Source: Streptomyces sp. NBRC 110611 (GTDB taxonomy: Bacteria; Actinomycetota; Actinomycetes; Streptomycetales; Streptomycetaceae). Taken from it: a DNA stretch of 64,000 nucleotides. Positions 1-13,400 of this stretch are shown here, in pieces. The DNA lies in the NCBI RefSeq assembly GCF_001590865.1, contig NZ_BBUY01000002.1, forward strand, positions 593,014 to 657,013. Reading direction: 5' to 3'. The position numbers and the translations under genes were made by a program. How positions within the stretch are numbered: the stretch's first letter is position 1; each line of letters starts with the position of its first letter. The notes under the pieces were generated by a model. The model searched no databases, had not been told where the DNA came from, and saw only the letters and a program-made list of their open reading frames with translations.

Positions 1-1599
<1,599 letters not shown>

Positions 1600-1685
1600 G
1601 GGTTTCTCCTTACGATGCATGCGCTGTTCGGCATAAGTATGCATTCCTCCGTATGCTTCGTCAATGCAGCAGTGCATACGCAGGT
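1600..1685 (-). promoter_or_regulatory. argGH promoter with ARG-box-like repeats
   Basis: On the minus strand TTGACG (1659-1664) is followed 17 bases later by CATACT (1636-1641), a good sigma-HrdB-type pair. The same stretch is AT-rich for this genome and holds repeated ATGCAT/TGCATAC words (about 1612-1620, 1631-1646 and 1666-1679), which look like the half-sites bound by ArgR. The -10 element lies inside one of these repeats, so ArgR binding would block RNA polymerase. The Shine-Dalgarno AAGGAG is at about 1604-1609. Confidence 0.7.
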
Positions 1686-1729
1686 CGGCGACGGCTCGTC
1701 GGTGCGCAGCGGGCCCCGCACCCGACCCG

Positions 1730-2104
1730 CTACCCCTCCCCCAGCTCCTCGGCGAGCACCGCCGCATGGCTCGCCGGCACCTCCTTCGTCGCCGTCAGCA
1801 GCGTCAGCGGCCCCTCACGGGCGAGCCCCCGCAGCCGCTCCAGCGCCCGCTGCGCGGCCTCCCCCGCCAGCTCCTCGCGGTAGCGCGCCACGAACCCCTC
1901 GAACCGCTCCGCCCGATGGCCGTACCAGCGCCGCAGCTCGGTCGAGGGCGCCACGTCCTTGCACCACTCGGAGAGCCGCGCGTCCGCCTTGGCCAGACCC
2001 CGGGGCCACAGCCGGTCCACCAGCACCCGCGCCCCGTCCGCCGGCTCCGGCGGCTCGTAGACCCGGCGCACCCGGACCCCACCCCGGGACGACATTTCAC
2101 CCAT
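1730..2104 (-). CDS. DUF488 family protein
   Basis: A 124-residue cytosolic protein of the DUF488 family, whose biochemical role is not established. Typical family features are the RVYEPPEP start, the [10 protein letters not shown] motif, an [10 protein letters not shown] segment, the [12 protein letters not shown] helix and the LLTATKE strand near the C-terminus. Start codons at 2104 (ATG) or 2095 (ATG) are both possible; neither has a strong ribosome site. The gene stands alone between argG and the tRNA-Pro gene, and reads on the same strand as argG with its stop about 130 bp before the argG start. No function is inferred. Confidence 0.85.
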   Translation of the reverse strand: MGEMSSRGGVRVRRVYEPPEPADGARVLVDRLWPRGLAKADARLSEWCKDVAPSTELRRWYGHRAERFEGFVARYREELAGEAAQRALERLRGLAREGPLTLLTATKEVPASHAAVLAEELGEG

Positions 2105-2246
2105 AAGCCCATCGAAGCATGGAAGTCCGGCCCCCGCCGGAGGCGCGAAAGGCCCCCGTGGGGGACCCGCTTTGGATTCATGGCCCCGGACAGGGTATTT
2201 TTCTTCTGCACGCCCCGGCCGGGACTTCTCCGGCTGGAACGAGCAC

Positions 2247-2320
<74 letters not shown>

Positions 2321-2330
2321 CGGTGCACAG

Positions 2331-2373
2331 AGGCCGGGGGCCTGTCTCACTCAGTGAGGCAGGCCCCCGGCCT
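2331..2373. terminator. Bidirectional terminator between tRNA-Pro and pstS
   Basis: A long inverted repeat: AGGCCGGGGGCCTG (2331-2344) pairs with CAGGCCCCCGGCCT (2360-2373), and CTCAC/GTGAG closes a TCA loop. It lies between the plus-strand tRNA and the minus-strand pstS, so it can end transcription from both sides. Confidence 0.8.
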
Positions 2374-2407
2374 TTGCCGCGTCGGAGCAGCGGGGAGTGT
2401 GCCCGCC

Positions 2408-3553
2408 TCACGACAGGCGGCCGATCTCCTCACGGACCGTGTTCACGACCTCGGCCGGGAGGGTGGCATAGCCCTGGAAGGTCAGGTTCTCCTGGCCCTT
2501 CCGGCTGGCCATGTACGTCAGGAACGCCTTGGTCGCCGGCCAGGTCGACGGCTTGTTGCCCTTGTCGCAGACGATCTCGTACGTGACGACGTCGATCGGG
2601 TAGGCGCCGGGAGCCTTGGTCGCGTAGTCCAGCTCGATGACGTGATCACGGCCGGAGCTGACGGTCTTGGCACCGGCGATCGCCTGGGACGCCGCGATCA
2701 CATTGGGGGCGACGGGGGCCGGCGCGCCGGTGTCGATGGAGACCGTGCGGATCATCCGGGCGACCGCGTACGGCAGCTCGAAGTAGCCGATCGCGCCGTC
2801 GGTCTTCTGCACCTCGGCGGCGAGGTCCGCGGAGCCCTTGGCCCCCTCACCGCCGTCGGCCGCCCACTCCTTGCTGTGCGCGTACGGCCAGGCGTCCGGG
2901 GCGGCGGTGGCGAGGTACGAGGTGAAGTTGTCCGTGGTGCCGGAGGAGTCGGAGCGGTGGAACGGCCGGATCGGCGTGTCCGGCAGCTTGGCGCCCTTGT
3001 TGAGCCGCGCGATCACCGGATCGTTCCACTTGGCGATCCGGCCGTCGAAGATCTTGGCCAGGGTCGGGGCGTCCAGGACCAGCTTGTCGACCCCGGCGAG
3101 GCGGTAGCCGACCGCGATCGGGCCGCCGACCATGGGCAGGTGGATGGCGTGGCCGCCGCCCGGGCAGACCTTCTTCGACCGGTCGACCTGGTCGGCGGTC
3201 ATCGGGGAGTCCGAGCCCGCGAACGCCGTCCGGCCCGCGAGGAAGTCGTCCTGCCCCGCGCCGGAGCCGTTACCGGTGTAGCCGATCCTGGTGTCCGGGC
3301 AGGCCTCGGTGTAGTTCTTGATCCAGTCCCGCATGGCGTACTGCTGCGCCGTCGAACCGGAGCCCTTCAGAGAGCCCGGTTTGCCGCAGGCGATCCCGGC
3401 GACGGTGCGCTGCGCCGCGGCACTGGCACCGGCCGCCGGGCCCGAGCCGCCGGCGCCGCCGTCCGAGCCGCAGGCCGTCAGGGCCAGGAGGCCGGAGAGG
3501 ACCGCCGCGCCGGCCGCCGCGGTGCGCGGCCCGCCCTTCCGCTGGAGTTTCAC
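2408..3553 (-). CDS. pstS: Phosphate-binding lipoprotein PstS (orphan)
   Basis: A 381-residue periplasmic-type substrate-binding protein for inorganic phosphate, anchored as a lipoprotein. The signal peptide ends in lipobox LTAC with Cys at residue 28. The binding fold shows phosphate-site segments such as GSGAGQDDFLAG and HRSDSSGTTDNF, both typical of PstS. The GTG at 3553 has an AGGAAGGAG box upstream. Unusually no pstC, pstA or pstB follows: downstream is a terminator and a tRNA, and upstream is argR. It is therefore either a second, unlinked PstS serving a distant PstCAB, or a phosphate sensor. The family call is certain; the linkage is the odd point. Confidence 0.92.
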   Translation of the reverse strand: MKLQRKGGPRTAAAGAAVLSGLLALTACGSDGGAGGSGPAAGASAAAQRTVAGIACGKPGSLKGSGSTAQQYAMRDWIKNYTEACPDTRIGYTGNGSGAGQDDFLAGRTAFAGSDSPMTADQVDRSKKVCPGGGHAIHLPMVGGPIAVGYRLAGVDKLVLDAPTLAKIFDGRIAKWNDPVIARLNKGAKLPDTPIRPFHRSDSSGTTDNFTSYLATAAPDAWPYAHSKEWAADGGEGAKGSADLAAEVQKTDGAIGYFELPYAVARMIRTVSIDTGAPAPVAPNVIAASQAIAGAKTVSSGRDHVIELDYATKAPGAYPIDVVTYEIVCDKGNKPSTWPATKAFLTYMASRKGQENLTFQGYATLPAEVVNTVREEIGRLS

Positions 3554-3655
3554 GCTCAGGTGCTCCTTCCTGCGGGCCGGGCACGGCCGACGCAGCAGAG
3601 AGTGGTGAGACCCCCATCACTATATGCATACTTTTCGGGACAATCGGTGATCGCG

Positions 3656-3771
3656 AGTGGACCGGCGCGTCCCCGGCGGACGGCGCGTCCGCGTGACCGG
3701 CGCCCGCCTGGCCGGCGCCCGCCTGGCCAGTGCCCGGGTACATCCGCCTGACCAGTGCCCGCCGGGGTCAC
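3656..3771. repeat. Tandem 15-bp-type repeats between pstS and argR
   Basis: The argR-pstS gap contains near-identical units of the form CTGGCCGGCGCCCGC (about 3707-3735), flanked by variants beginning GTGACCGGCGCCCGC and CTGACCAGTGCCCGC. No gene is visible in this gap. The pstS-proximal part (3611-3650) is AT-rich, with TATGCATA at 3623-3630. Confidence 0.55.
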
Positions 3772-3775
3772 CGCG

Positions 3776-4318
3776 TCAGTGCGACTTCTGCGCCAGCCGC
3801 AGCAGATGGTCGGCGAGCGCCTGGCCGCCCGTCGGGTCGCGGCTGATGAGCATCAGCGTGTCGTCACCGGCGATGGTGCCGAGGATGTCGTGGAGCTCGG
3901 CCTGGTCGATGGCCGAGGCCAGGAACTGGGCCGCGCCCGGGGGCGTGCGCAGGACGACCAGGTTGGCGGAGGCCTCGGCGGAGATGAGGAGTTCACCGGA
4001 GAGCCGGCGCATCCGCTCCTCCTTGGCCGACTCCCCCAGCGGCGCCCGGGGCTTGCGGTCGCCGCCCTCACTGGGCACCGCGTAGATCAGCTCACCACCG
4101 GTGTTGCGGATCTTCACGGCGCCCAGCTCGTCCAGGTCCCGGGAGAGCGTCGCCTGGGTGACGGACAGCCCGTCGTCGGCGAGCAGCTTCGCGAGCTGGC
4201 TCTGGGAACGGACCGGCAGCCGGTTGAGGATGTCCACGATCCGGCGGTGGCGGGCGGTGCGGGTCTGCGGTACGGCCGGGCCGCCGTTGTGCACCCCGTT
4301 GTCCTGCGGCTGGGTCAT
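3776..4318 (-). CDS. argR: Arginine repressor ArgR
   Basis: A 180-residue transcription factor that binds ARG boxes with arginine as corepressor and shuts down arginine synthesis genes. The N-terminal half is a winged helix-turn-helix (about residues 23-90) with the signature [20 protein letters not shown]. The C-terminal domain has the oligomerisation and arginine-binding motifs, including [14 protein letters not shown] near residue 155. The ATG at 4318 is eight bases after the argD stop, so argR is the last gene of the argCJBDR operon and autoregulated through the argC promoter. Full length and typical. Confidence 0.96.
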   Translation of the reverse strand: MTQPQDNGVHNGGPAVPQTRTARHRRIVDILNRLPVRSQSQLAKLLADDGLSVTQATLSRDLDELGAVKIRNTGGELIYAVPSEGGDRKPRAPLGESAKEERMRRLSGELLISAEASANLVVLRTPPGAAQFLASAIDQAELHDILGTIAGDDTLMLISRDPTGGQALADHLLRLAQKSH

Positions 4319-4326
4319 CTGTGTCG

Positions 4327-5556
4327 TCAGTCTCCGGATCGTTGTGCCCCGTCGGCCCTCTGCCGGGCCGCGTCGAGGACGGCGGGGAGCTTCCGGAGGA
4401 ACGTATCCGCTTCCCCGTCGGAGAGGATCAGCGGCGGAGCCAGCCGGATGACGTCCGGCACGGCCGCGTTCACCAGGAGGCCCGCGTCCTGAGCCGCCTG
4501 CTGCACCCGTGGCGCGAGCGGCTCCGTCAAGACGATACCCAGGAGCAGGCCCGCACCGCGGACCTGGCCGACCAATGGGTGCCCCAGAGCCTCGATTCCG
4601 GCGCGCAGCCGCTCGCCGACCCGTCGGACGTTCGCCAGGACGCCGTCCTGCTCGATGGTCTCCAGGACGGCGAGCGCGGCGGCGCACACCACCGGGTTGC
4701 CGCTGAACGTCGAGCCGTGCGAGCCGGGGGTGAGGAGGCCGGCGGCCGGGCCGAAGGCGAGGGTGGCGCCGATGGGCAGGCCGCCGCCGAGGCCCTTGGC
4801 GAGGGTGATGACGTCCGCCTCGACGCCCTGGGCGAGGGACTCCAGCCAGTGTCCGGTCCGTCCGATGCCGGTCTGGATCTCGTCGAGGACGAGCAGGGTG
4901 CCGGTCGCTGCGGTGATCTCACGGGCGGCCCGGAGGTACCCGGGCGGCGGTACGACCACGCCGTTCTCGCCCTGGACGGGCTCCAGGATGACGAAGGCGG
5001 TGTCGGTGGTGACGGCGGCGCGGAGCGCCTCGGCGTCCCCGTACGGAACGTAGGTCACCTCGCCGGGAAGCGGGGCGAAGGGCGCCTGCTTGGCGGGCTG
5101 GCCGGTCAGCGCGAGGGCGCCCATGGTGCGGCCGTGGAAGCCGCCGGTCGTGGCGACCATGTGGGTGCGCCCGGTCAGCCGGCCGATCTTGAAGGCGGCC
5201 TCATTGGCCTCGGCGCCGGAGTTGGAGAAGTAGACCCGGCCGGGGCGTCCGCCGGCCAGCGCCAGCAGCCGCTCGGCGAGCGCGACGGTGGGCTCGGCGA
5301 TGAAGAAGTTCGAGACATGGCCGAGGGTGGCGGCCTGCTCGGAGACCGCGCGGAGCACCGCCGGGTGGGCGTGGCCGAGGGCGTTGACCGCGATCCCGCC
5401 GAGGAAGTCGAGGTACGCGTTGCCGTCGGCGTCCCACACCGTGGCGCCCGCGCCCCGGACGAGCGGGACCCGCGGGGTGCCGAAGTTGTCCATCATGACG
5501 TCCTGCCAGCGGCCGGTGAGGGCCTTGTTGCTCACGCCGTTCGCGCCATCCGTCAT
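4327..5556 (-). CDS. argD: Acetylornithine aminotransferase
   Basis: A PLP-dependent class III aminotransferase of 409 residues that converts N-acetylglutamate semialdehyde to N-acetylornithine. The PLP-binding lysine is K254 in [24 protein letters not shown] and [14 protein letters not shown] are the expected cofactor and active-site motifs. The ATG at 5556 overlaps the argB stop (ATGA, 5553-5556) and is preceded by GAGGGGG in argB. A GTG eight codons in (VSNKALTG) matches where many homologues begin, so the first seven residues are optional. Fourth gene of the operon. Confidence 0.96.
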   Translation of the reverse strand: MTDGANGVSNKALTGRWQDVMMDNFGTPRVPLVRGAGATVWDADGNAYLDFLGGIAVNALGHAHPAVLRAVSEQAATLGHVSNFFIAEPTVALAERLLALAGGRPGRVYFSNSGAEANEAAFKIGRLTGRTHMVATTGGFHGRTMGALALTGQPAKQAPFAPLPGEVTYVPYGDAEALRAAVTTDTAFVILEPVQGENGVVVPPPGYLRAAREITAATGTLLVLDEIQTGIGRTGHWLESLAQGVEADVITLAKGLGGGLPIGATLAFGPAAGLLTPGSHGSTFSGNPVVCAAALAVLETIEQDGVLANVRRVGERLRAGIEALGHPLVGQVRGAGLLLGIVLTEPLAPRVQQAAQDAGLLVNAAVPDVIRLAPPLILSDGEADTFLRKLPAVLDAARQRADGAQRSGD

Positions 5557-6580
5557 GCCGTCGCCCCCTCGTTCTCCCCGCCGGTCTCCCCGTCGGTCTC
5601 CTCGTCGTCCGCCGCGTCCGGCACGACCATCGTGCCGATCCCCTCGTCCGTGAAGATCTCCAGCAGGATCGAGTGCTGGACCCGGCCGTCGATCACCCGG
5701 GCGGTGTGCACCCCGTTCCGTACGGCGTGCAGGCAGCCCCGCATCTTGGGCACCATGCCGCTGGCGAGGCCGGGCAGCAGCCTCTCCAGCTCGGAGGCGG
5801 TGAGGCGGCTGATCACCTCGTCGCTGTTCGGCCAGTCCTCGTAGAGCCCTTCGACGTCCGTGAGGACCATCAGCGTTTCGGCGCCCAGCGCCGCAGCGAG
5901 TGCCGCAGCCGCCGTATCAGCATTGACGTTGTAGACATGTCCTTGGTCACCTTCGTCCTGGGAACGGGCGATCGAGGAGACGACCGGGATCCGGCCGTCG
6001 GCGAGCAGGGCCTCGACGGCGCCGGTGTCGATCTCGGTGATCTCACCGACCCGGCCGATGTCCACCAACTCGCCGTCGATGCACGGCAGATGCCTGGTCG
6101 CGGTGATGGTGTGCGCGTCCTCGCCGGTGAGCCCGACGGCGAGCGGGCCGTGCTGGTTGAGCAGCCCGACCAGCTCGCGCTGGACCTGACCGGCGAGGAC
6201 CATGCGGACGACATTCATGGCCTCGGGGGTGGTGACCCGCAGGCCCGCCTTGAACTCGCTGGCCAGGCCGGCCGCTTCGAGCGCCGCACTGATCTGCGGG
6301 CCGCCGCCGTGCACCACGACCGGCTTGAGTCCGGCGTGGCGCAGGAAGACCACGTCCTGGGCGAAGGCGGCCTTCAGCTCGTCGTCGACCATGGCGTTGC
6401 CGCCGAACTTGATGACGACGGTCTTGCCGTGGTGACGGGTGAGCCAGGGCAGCGCCTCGACGAGGGTCCGGGCCTTGGGCAGGGCGGTGTGCTTCCGCGT
6501 GGTGGCAGTCGTGGCGGTCGCGGTGGCCGTGGCGGTCGCGGTGGTCATGGCAGTCGTGGCGGTCGTAGTGGTCGTGGTGG

Positions 6581-6584
<4 letters not shown>
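5553..6584 (-). CDS. argB: Acetylglutamate kinase with Thr/Ala-rich N-terminal tail
   Basis: Phosphorylates N-acetylglutamate in the second step of arginine synthesis. The amino-acid kinase fold shows [23 protein letters not shown] and [11 protein letters not shown], all diagnostic. The product is 343 residues, longer than usual because the ATG at 6584, which overlaps the argJ stop (ATGA), is followed by about 29 residues made almost only of Thr and Ala ([13 protein letters not shown] then alternating TA). The family core starts near RKHTALPKA. An alternative start inside the tail is the Met at residue 13 (ATG at 6548). The tail looks like repeat expansion in the coding DNA. Confidence 0.95.
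6498..6584 (-). repeat. Degenerate Thr/Ala codon repeat at argB 5' end
   Basis: The first 29 argB codons are runs of ACC/ACG/GCG/GCC, read on the plus strand as repeated GGTCGCGGT and GGTCGTAGT-like words. They encode a low-complexity Thr/Ala tail absent from the kinase fold. Confidence 0.75.
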
Positions 6585-8812
<2,228 letters not shown>

Positions 8813-8852
8813 CCGGCGCGGTGAGCGGCGGTACCGGCTGTGACCGAGACTC

Positions 8853-8890
8853 TTAGTTGACGGATGAGCACGCTAGTTGGCGGATCTTGA
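8853..8890 (+). repeat. Left-end TnsB-type repeats
   Basis: Two copies of the end repeat: TTAGTTGACGGATGAGC (8853-8869) and CTAGTTGGCGGATCTTGA (8873-8890). The second is an exact inverted match, 18 of 18, to 13920-13937 at the other end of the element. Confidence 0.85.
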
Positions 8891-8995
8891 TCCCGTAACG
8901 CTGTGTTGCGAGCAGTCCCGAAGAATGATCCCCGTTGCCGGTCGGGGGGTCGCTGTGGGTGAGTGAGCGAGGCAGCGAGCGCGAAGATCCCGTCG

Positions 8996-10070
8996 GTTTC
9001 ACGTCATCTGGACCAGCTTGTCACGGCGTACGGCGGGGATGCCGGGTTCCGGGACCTGTTGCGGCTCGGGGACGGATGGGCTCGTCGGTGGAGTTCGACT
9101 TGACGGGTGGGTGCCGGCAAGAGCCAGGCTGCTGGACGTACGTCCGATGAAGCCGGTCAAGGACGCGGATGCGCTGAATTTCGCGGCGGGCAGGGAGGTG
9201 GCGGCGGCATGCGGCTGGCGGTGGTCGCGGGCCGGCGCCCGCATGTCTGGAGCATGCTTGATCACTTGCCCTCGCGCCGTCAGTCGACAAGAGATCCGCT
9301 GGGCATGCGGAACCAGTTGCTCACTGCCATCGGCGGCCGGGAGGGTCGGTTGATGACATTCTCCGAGCTGGCGGACGCGACCAGCGTGCCTTCCGGCCGA
9401 CCTGACCGAGGATCAGCTGGGGCGGGCCCGGCTGCGGGCTGCCCATGTGCTGGAAGCCGAGACGGGGTTCCGGGAGGGCCACCCGGCTCGAGCCCTGCCG
9501 GGTGAGCCCCGGCCTGCCTACGATCCGGACTGCACGACGCTGACTCAGCGCCGCCACGCGAAGGCAGCGGAGACGAAGGCGATGCCCCGTCCGGAGGCAG
9601 TCCGGCTCGGCCTGCAGCACCATCGACGGCCTGGAGAAGGCCCTGGCCGGGGCCTCGGCCTCCTCGACGACGCCCTCGCCCCCGAGGGCAGAGCCGCGGT
9701 CGCCGCAGCGATGGAGCAGGCCGGCGAACGCCGATCCCTCATGCTCGCTGAGCAGGACGAGGAACGCGAGGCGGCCTGGCGCGAACGCGCCCTGAACGCC
9801 GAGGGAGCCCTCAAAGCCGCCCACACCGAGATCCTCACCCAGCGCACACGGATCGGCGAACTCCTCAGCCAGATACGCGAGTTGGAAGCTGAATGGCCTC
9901 AGGAAGCCGTCCAGCGGATCACCACCGAGAACACCACCCTCAAACAGCGGGTCCGTCAGCTCACCGCCGACAACCGCACCCTCGACGAGCGGCTCAAGGC
10001 CGCCCGCTCCAACCCGCGCTTCCAGGACCGTCGCGTCGCCGACCTCGAAGCCCGGATCGCGGGTCCCTGA
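8996..10070 (+). pseudogene. Decayed TnsA/TnsB transposition genes and a coiled-coil frame
   Basis: Reading across frames gives a broken sequence. About 9136-9225 encodes LLDVRPMKPVKDADALNF...AACGWR, which resembles the DVR...AACGW part of actinobacterial TnsA-type endonucleases. The next frame continues LAVVAGRRPHVWSMLDHL to about 9390. From 9399 a third frame reads DLTEDQLGRARLRAAHVLEAETGFREG and YDPDCTTLTQRRHAKAAE, the N-terminal pattern of TnsB/Mu-type transposases. The DDE catalytic domain is missing. The same frame then runs to 10070 as a long heptad coiled coil (QIRELEAEW, ENTTLKQRVRQL). TnsA/TnsB names are from remembered family patterns. The gene set is certainly not functional as a transposase. 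Confidence 0.6.
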
Positions 10071-10092
10071 CAACCCGGAGGCCACTCCGCCC

Positions 10093-10129
10093 GGTCCGGT
10101 GACCAGGGGAAACCCTTGGTCACCGGACC
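10093..10129. terminator. Hairpin after the transposition remnants
   Basis: GGTCCGGTGACCA (10093-10105) pairs with TGGTCACCGGACC (10117-10129) around a short GGGGAAACCCT centre. It lies 23 bp after the coiled-coil stop codon, a plausible terminator for the plus-strand genes. Confidence 0.7.
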
Positions 10130-10202
10130 ATTCCGTATGCCCGGCCTCACCACAGCCGAGAAGGAGGCGAATCGACTGGTCAGCCGCGATCGCGCCCCGA
10201 CG

Positions 10203-10496
10203 ATCACACCTCCTGCCACCACGAGTCCTTCAGCCTCGACTCACACCATGGGCTTGACCAGGCAATTCAGGATGAAACGATCTCACTGACTCAGCGCCGC
10301 GCCGCCGCCCTGGAAGAGGACGCCAGCGATCTCGTACGCCACACCACCGGCATCGCTCCAACCGAGCGCGCCCTGCCGCAGGTCCGTGACACGGCGAACT
10401 ACGCCGGGCTGCGCTTGCGGCGCCACATCACCGATTACTGCCGGGCCCACGCCTGCTCATACACAGCCGCCTTACCGTGGCGCGCCGCGCGAGTGG
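10203..10496 (+). other. Unassigned remnant frame inside the transposon
   Basis: About 300 bases between the hairpin and the TIR-WD40 stop. The plus frame from about 10203 reads SFSLDSHHGLDQAIQDETISL then LTQRRAAALEEDASDLVRHTT and LRLRRHITDY, which has normal Streptomyces codon use but no start, no ribosome site and no recognised family. It may be the tail of a lost transposition gene such as TnsC or TniQ. That is a guess from position only. Confidence 0.3.
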
Positions 10497-13400
10497 TCAG
10501 TCCTGTCGGCCGCACACCGACGGATAGCGCTGCTGGGGCGCGACCGCGCGCCACTCGTCCCGGCCGAGCGGGCGGGTGGTGAGCGCGCACAGCTCCTCGT
10601 GCCAGGTGCGGGGCGACACCGCCACGGAGACGATCCTTCCCTGCGCGGCGAAGACGGCGCGGGAGCCGTCCGGGGTCAGCTCCGGCGCCGCCGAGCCAGT
10701 GGTCTTCGCCAGTACCGGGCCGACGGGCTCCTGACGGTCCAGGTCCCACAGGCGTACGTCGCCGCCCACACTCCCCTCCCACAGTGTGTCCCTGTCGGCG
10801 GAGACCAGGACGGCGTGTCTGCCGTCGGGCGTGATCCGCAGGCTGCGAACGTACCGGCCGCTCCCGACCGCCAGCGGGGGCGTCTCTTCCCGGTGGTCCG
10901 ACATCCGCCACCGCCGGATGCCCTCTTGCCCGGCAGTGAGCAGCCGTTTGCTGTCGGGGGTGAAGGCCAGCGCCCCTTCGGCGGGTTTGGGGAGCGCGGT
11001 GTGCGCGCCAGAGGCCGTGTCCCAGAGGTGTACCACCTGTTGCCGGTCCACCGCCGCCAGCCTCCGCCCGTCCGGGCTCAGCACCATCCGGTCGAGGAAG
11101 CCGACCTCGCGCGAGGTGAAGGTCCGGGCCACGCGCTGCCGCCTCACATCCCACTCCAGAATGCGGCTCTTCCGGGTCTCACCGATGAACAGGCCGCGGC
11201 CGTCAGCGGTGAAGGCGATACCTGCGACCTGGGCAAGGGTGGCCTGGTGCGGGCTGCGCAGAAGGGCCGTGCGCCGGCCGCCGGGCACGTCGAAGATCTC
11301 CGTGACGAGCCTGCCGCGCGCCCCTTGGGCGGTTTCCTCGCCCTTGTTGAACACCGTGTGCGTCACCGCAAGGCGGCGACCATTGTGGGAGAAAGTGAGC
11401 GCGTCGCCCCTGCCGCTGAGGCGTACTCGGCCATGCTGCGAGCCGTCGGTGGTGTTCAGCAGTCTCACCTCGGAGCCCTGCGCGACAGCCAGGGTGCGGC
11501 GGTCGGGGCTCAGCGCAGTGCGATTGAAGAGCTGATGCGGCGCGAGCCCCGGCACGGGGGTCTCCGCGGCGAGCCGCCCACCCGAGCGGGTGTCCCACGC
11601 CAGGAGGGTGCCATCCTCGGTCAGGGTGACGGCCTTGCTGCCGTCCGGGCTGTGGAAGATCTTGGTGCCGTTGTCGATGCCCCGTAGCGGGGTGACAGGA
11701 TCGGAGGACGGCACCACCCCGTACTTGGACGCCGCCAGCCACATGCCATGGACCGGGTCGGTGACCAATGCCGCGAGGCGTGAGTCGTCGATGGCAGTCC
11801 CGATATACAGCCCCCGGTCCCGCAACTGCTCGGTGTCCACATCACCCAGCTTGCGGCGCTCGTCCACGTCCCAGACCTCGGCCCGTACACGCTCAACCCA
11901 ACCAGGTTCCCGTTCCCGCTCCTCTCCCTCCATGCCTACGAGGGCGTGGCGTCCGTCCTCCGATACGGCGGCCACGTACTTGCCCTCACCCGGATCCCAC
12001 CCCGCCTGCGCAAGCCGCTCCTCCCTCCCGTCCTGGCAGGTGAACCAGCCGCTGGACAGGCTCAGTTCGGGTGAGTCGCATGGCCAGCTCCCCTTTTTGG
12101 GCAGGGCGCCCGGAACGGTCGTACGCGGCCGCCACCGGTCCGTGTCCCAGACCTGGGTGCGCTCGGGGTCGGACAGGGTGAACGCGAAGGTGGATCCGTC
12201 CCGGCTGAAGGCAGCGCCGCCGACATCGTCGACCCCAGTGGCCAGCACCCTCGCCACGTGGTTGAACCGTAAGAGCCGCTCCGCCATCCGGCTCCGCGCC
12301 GCGTTCGTCCCCGCCGTCTCGTACGCCGCCGCGCTCAGCAGCAGCGACCTCTGCATGCCGGGGTACGGGGCCGCACCCGAAGCCGCTGCCAGGGCGCGCG
12401 ACAGCGCCAGGCGGCGGTCCTCGGCGGTGTCCGTCTGGACTGAGACCACCAGTGAGCCGAGCGCGAGGAGCGCGCCCAGCACCGCGCCTGCGCCCACGCG
12501 CCCACGCCGCGCCCGGCGCCGCATCGCCGCGCCGCTCGCAGCGATGAAATCTTCCTGGAGTGGCGTGAGTTCGCCTTTGAAGTCAGGGTCGACGGGGGTG
12601 TTCCGCCGCCAGGACTCGGCGATGCGCACCTCGTGCGGACGCAGGAGCAGGCCATCGCTGCCGCCGTTGACCTTCCAGGCGTGCGCCTGGAGGCCCAGGC
12701 GGGTGTGGAAGGCCACCCAGTCGTGCTCCCGGGAGACGAAGGCGGCAATGGCGTCGATTCCGGCCTCGAATGCCTCTGGGGTCGACATGCCCAGGTACTG
12801 GTACGCGGTGAGCTCGTCCCACTCCGCCGCGCGCAGCGCCGCCGTGGTCCCCTGGGCGAGTTCCGGCGACACGATCACGGGCAGCACGCGTTTACCCAGG
12901 TCAATGGCCTGCTTACACTCGTCCCAGCAGTATGGGGAGCGGAGCGTGTCGGGGCTGATCAGGACCACCAGCGCGTCCGAGGAGCGGATGGCCTCGCTCA
13001 GCTCCTCGAGCCATTGAGCGGAGGGCTTGATGCCGTGCCAGTCGACCCAGACATCCCCGACCCGCCCCTCCAAGCGGGCGACCAAGCGACGCGCGAGAGC
13101 GGTGTCCTTGCGGGAGTAGCTGAGGAACACCTTCTCGGTACGGGTCACCGGCTCCGGCGCGTCGGCGGTGCGCAGCCGCTCGTCGAACGGGTCACGGGAG
13201 GCGGCCAACCGCGCCGACCACTCGCGCAGCGCCGCGCTCGCCCCACCGGCCAGCAGTCCCGCGCCTGCCACCAGCGGCGGCCAGTACCACTGTCCGTACG
13301 AGGGCCCGAAGAGCGCCCCGTACGCCTGCCCGTCCAGCCACTCCAGCACCCACCGCACATGCTCTGGGTGGGTGTTGGGTGCGAACTCCCCGTAGGCGAC

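Noticed and set aside
3554..3660. PHO box upstream of pstS
   Set aside because: No pair of 11-bp GTTCACC-type direct repeats could be identified in the leader.
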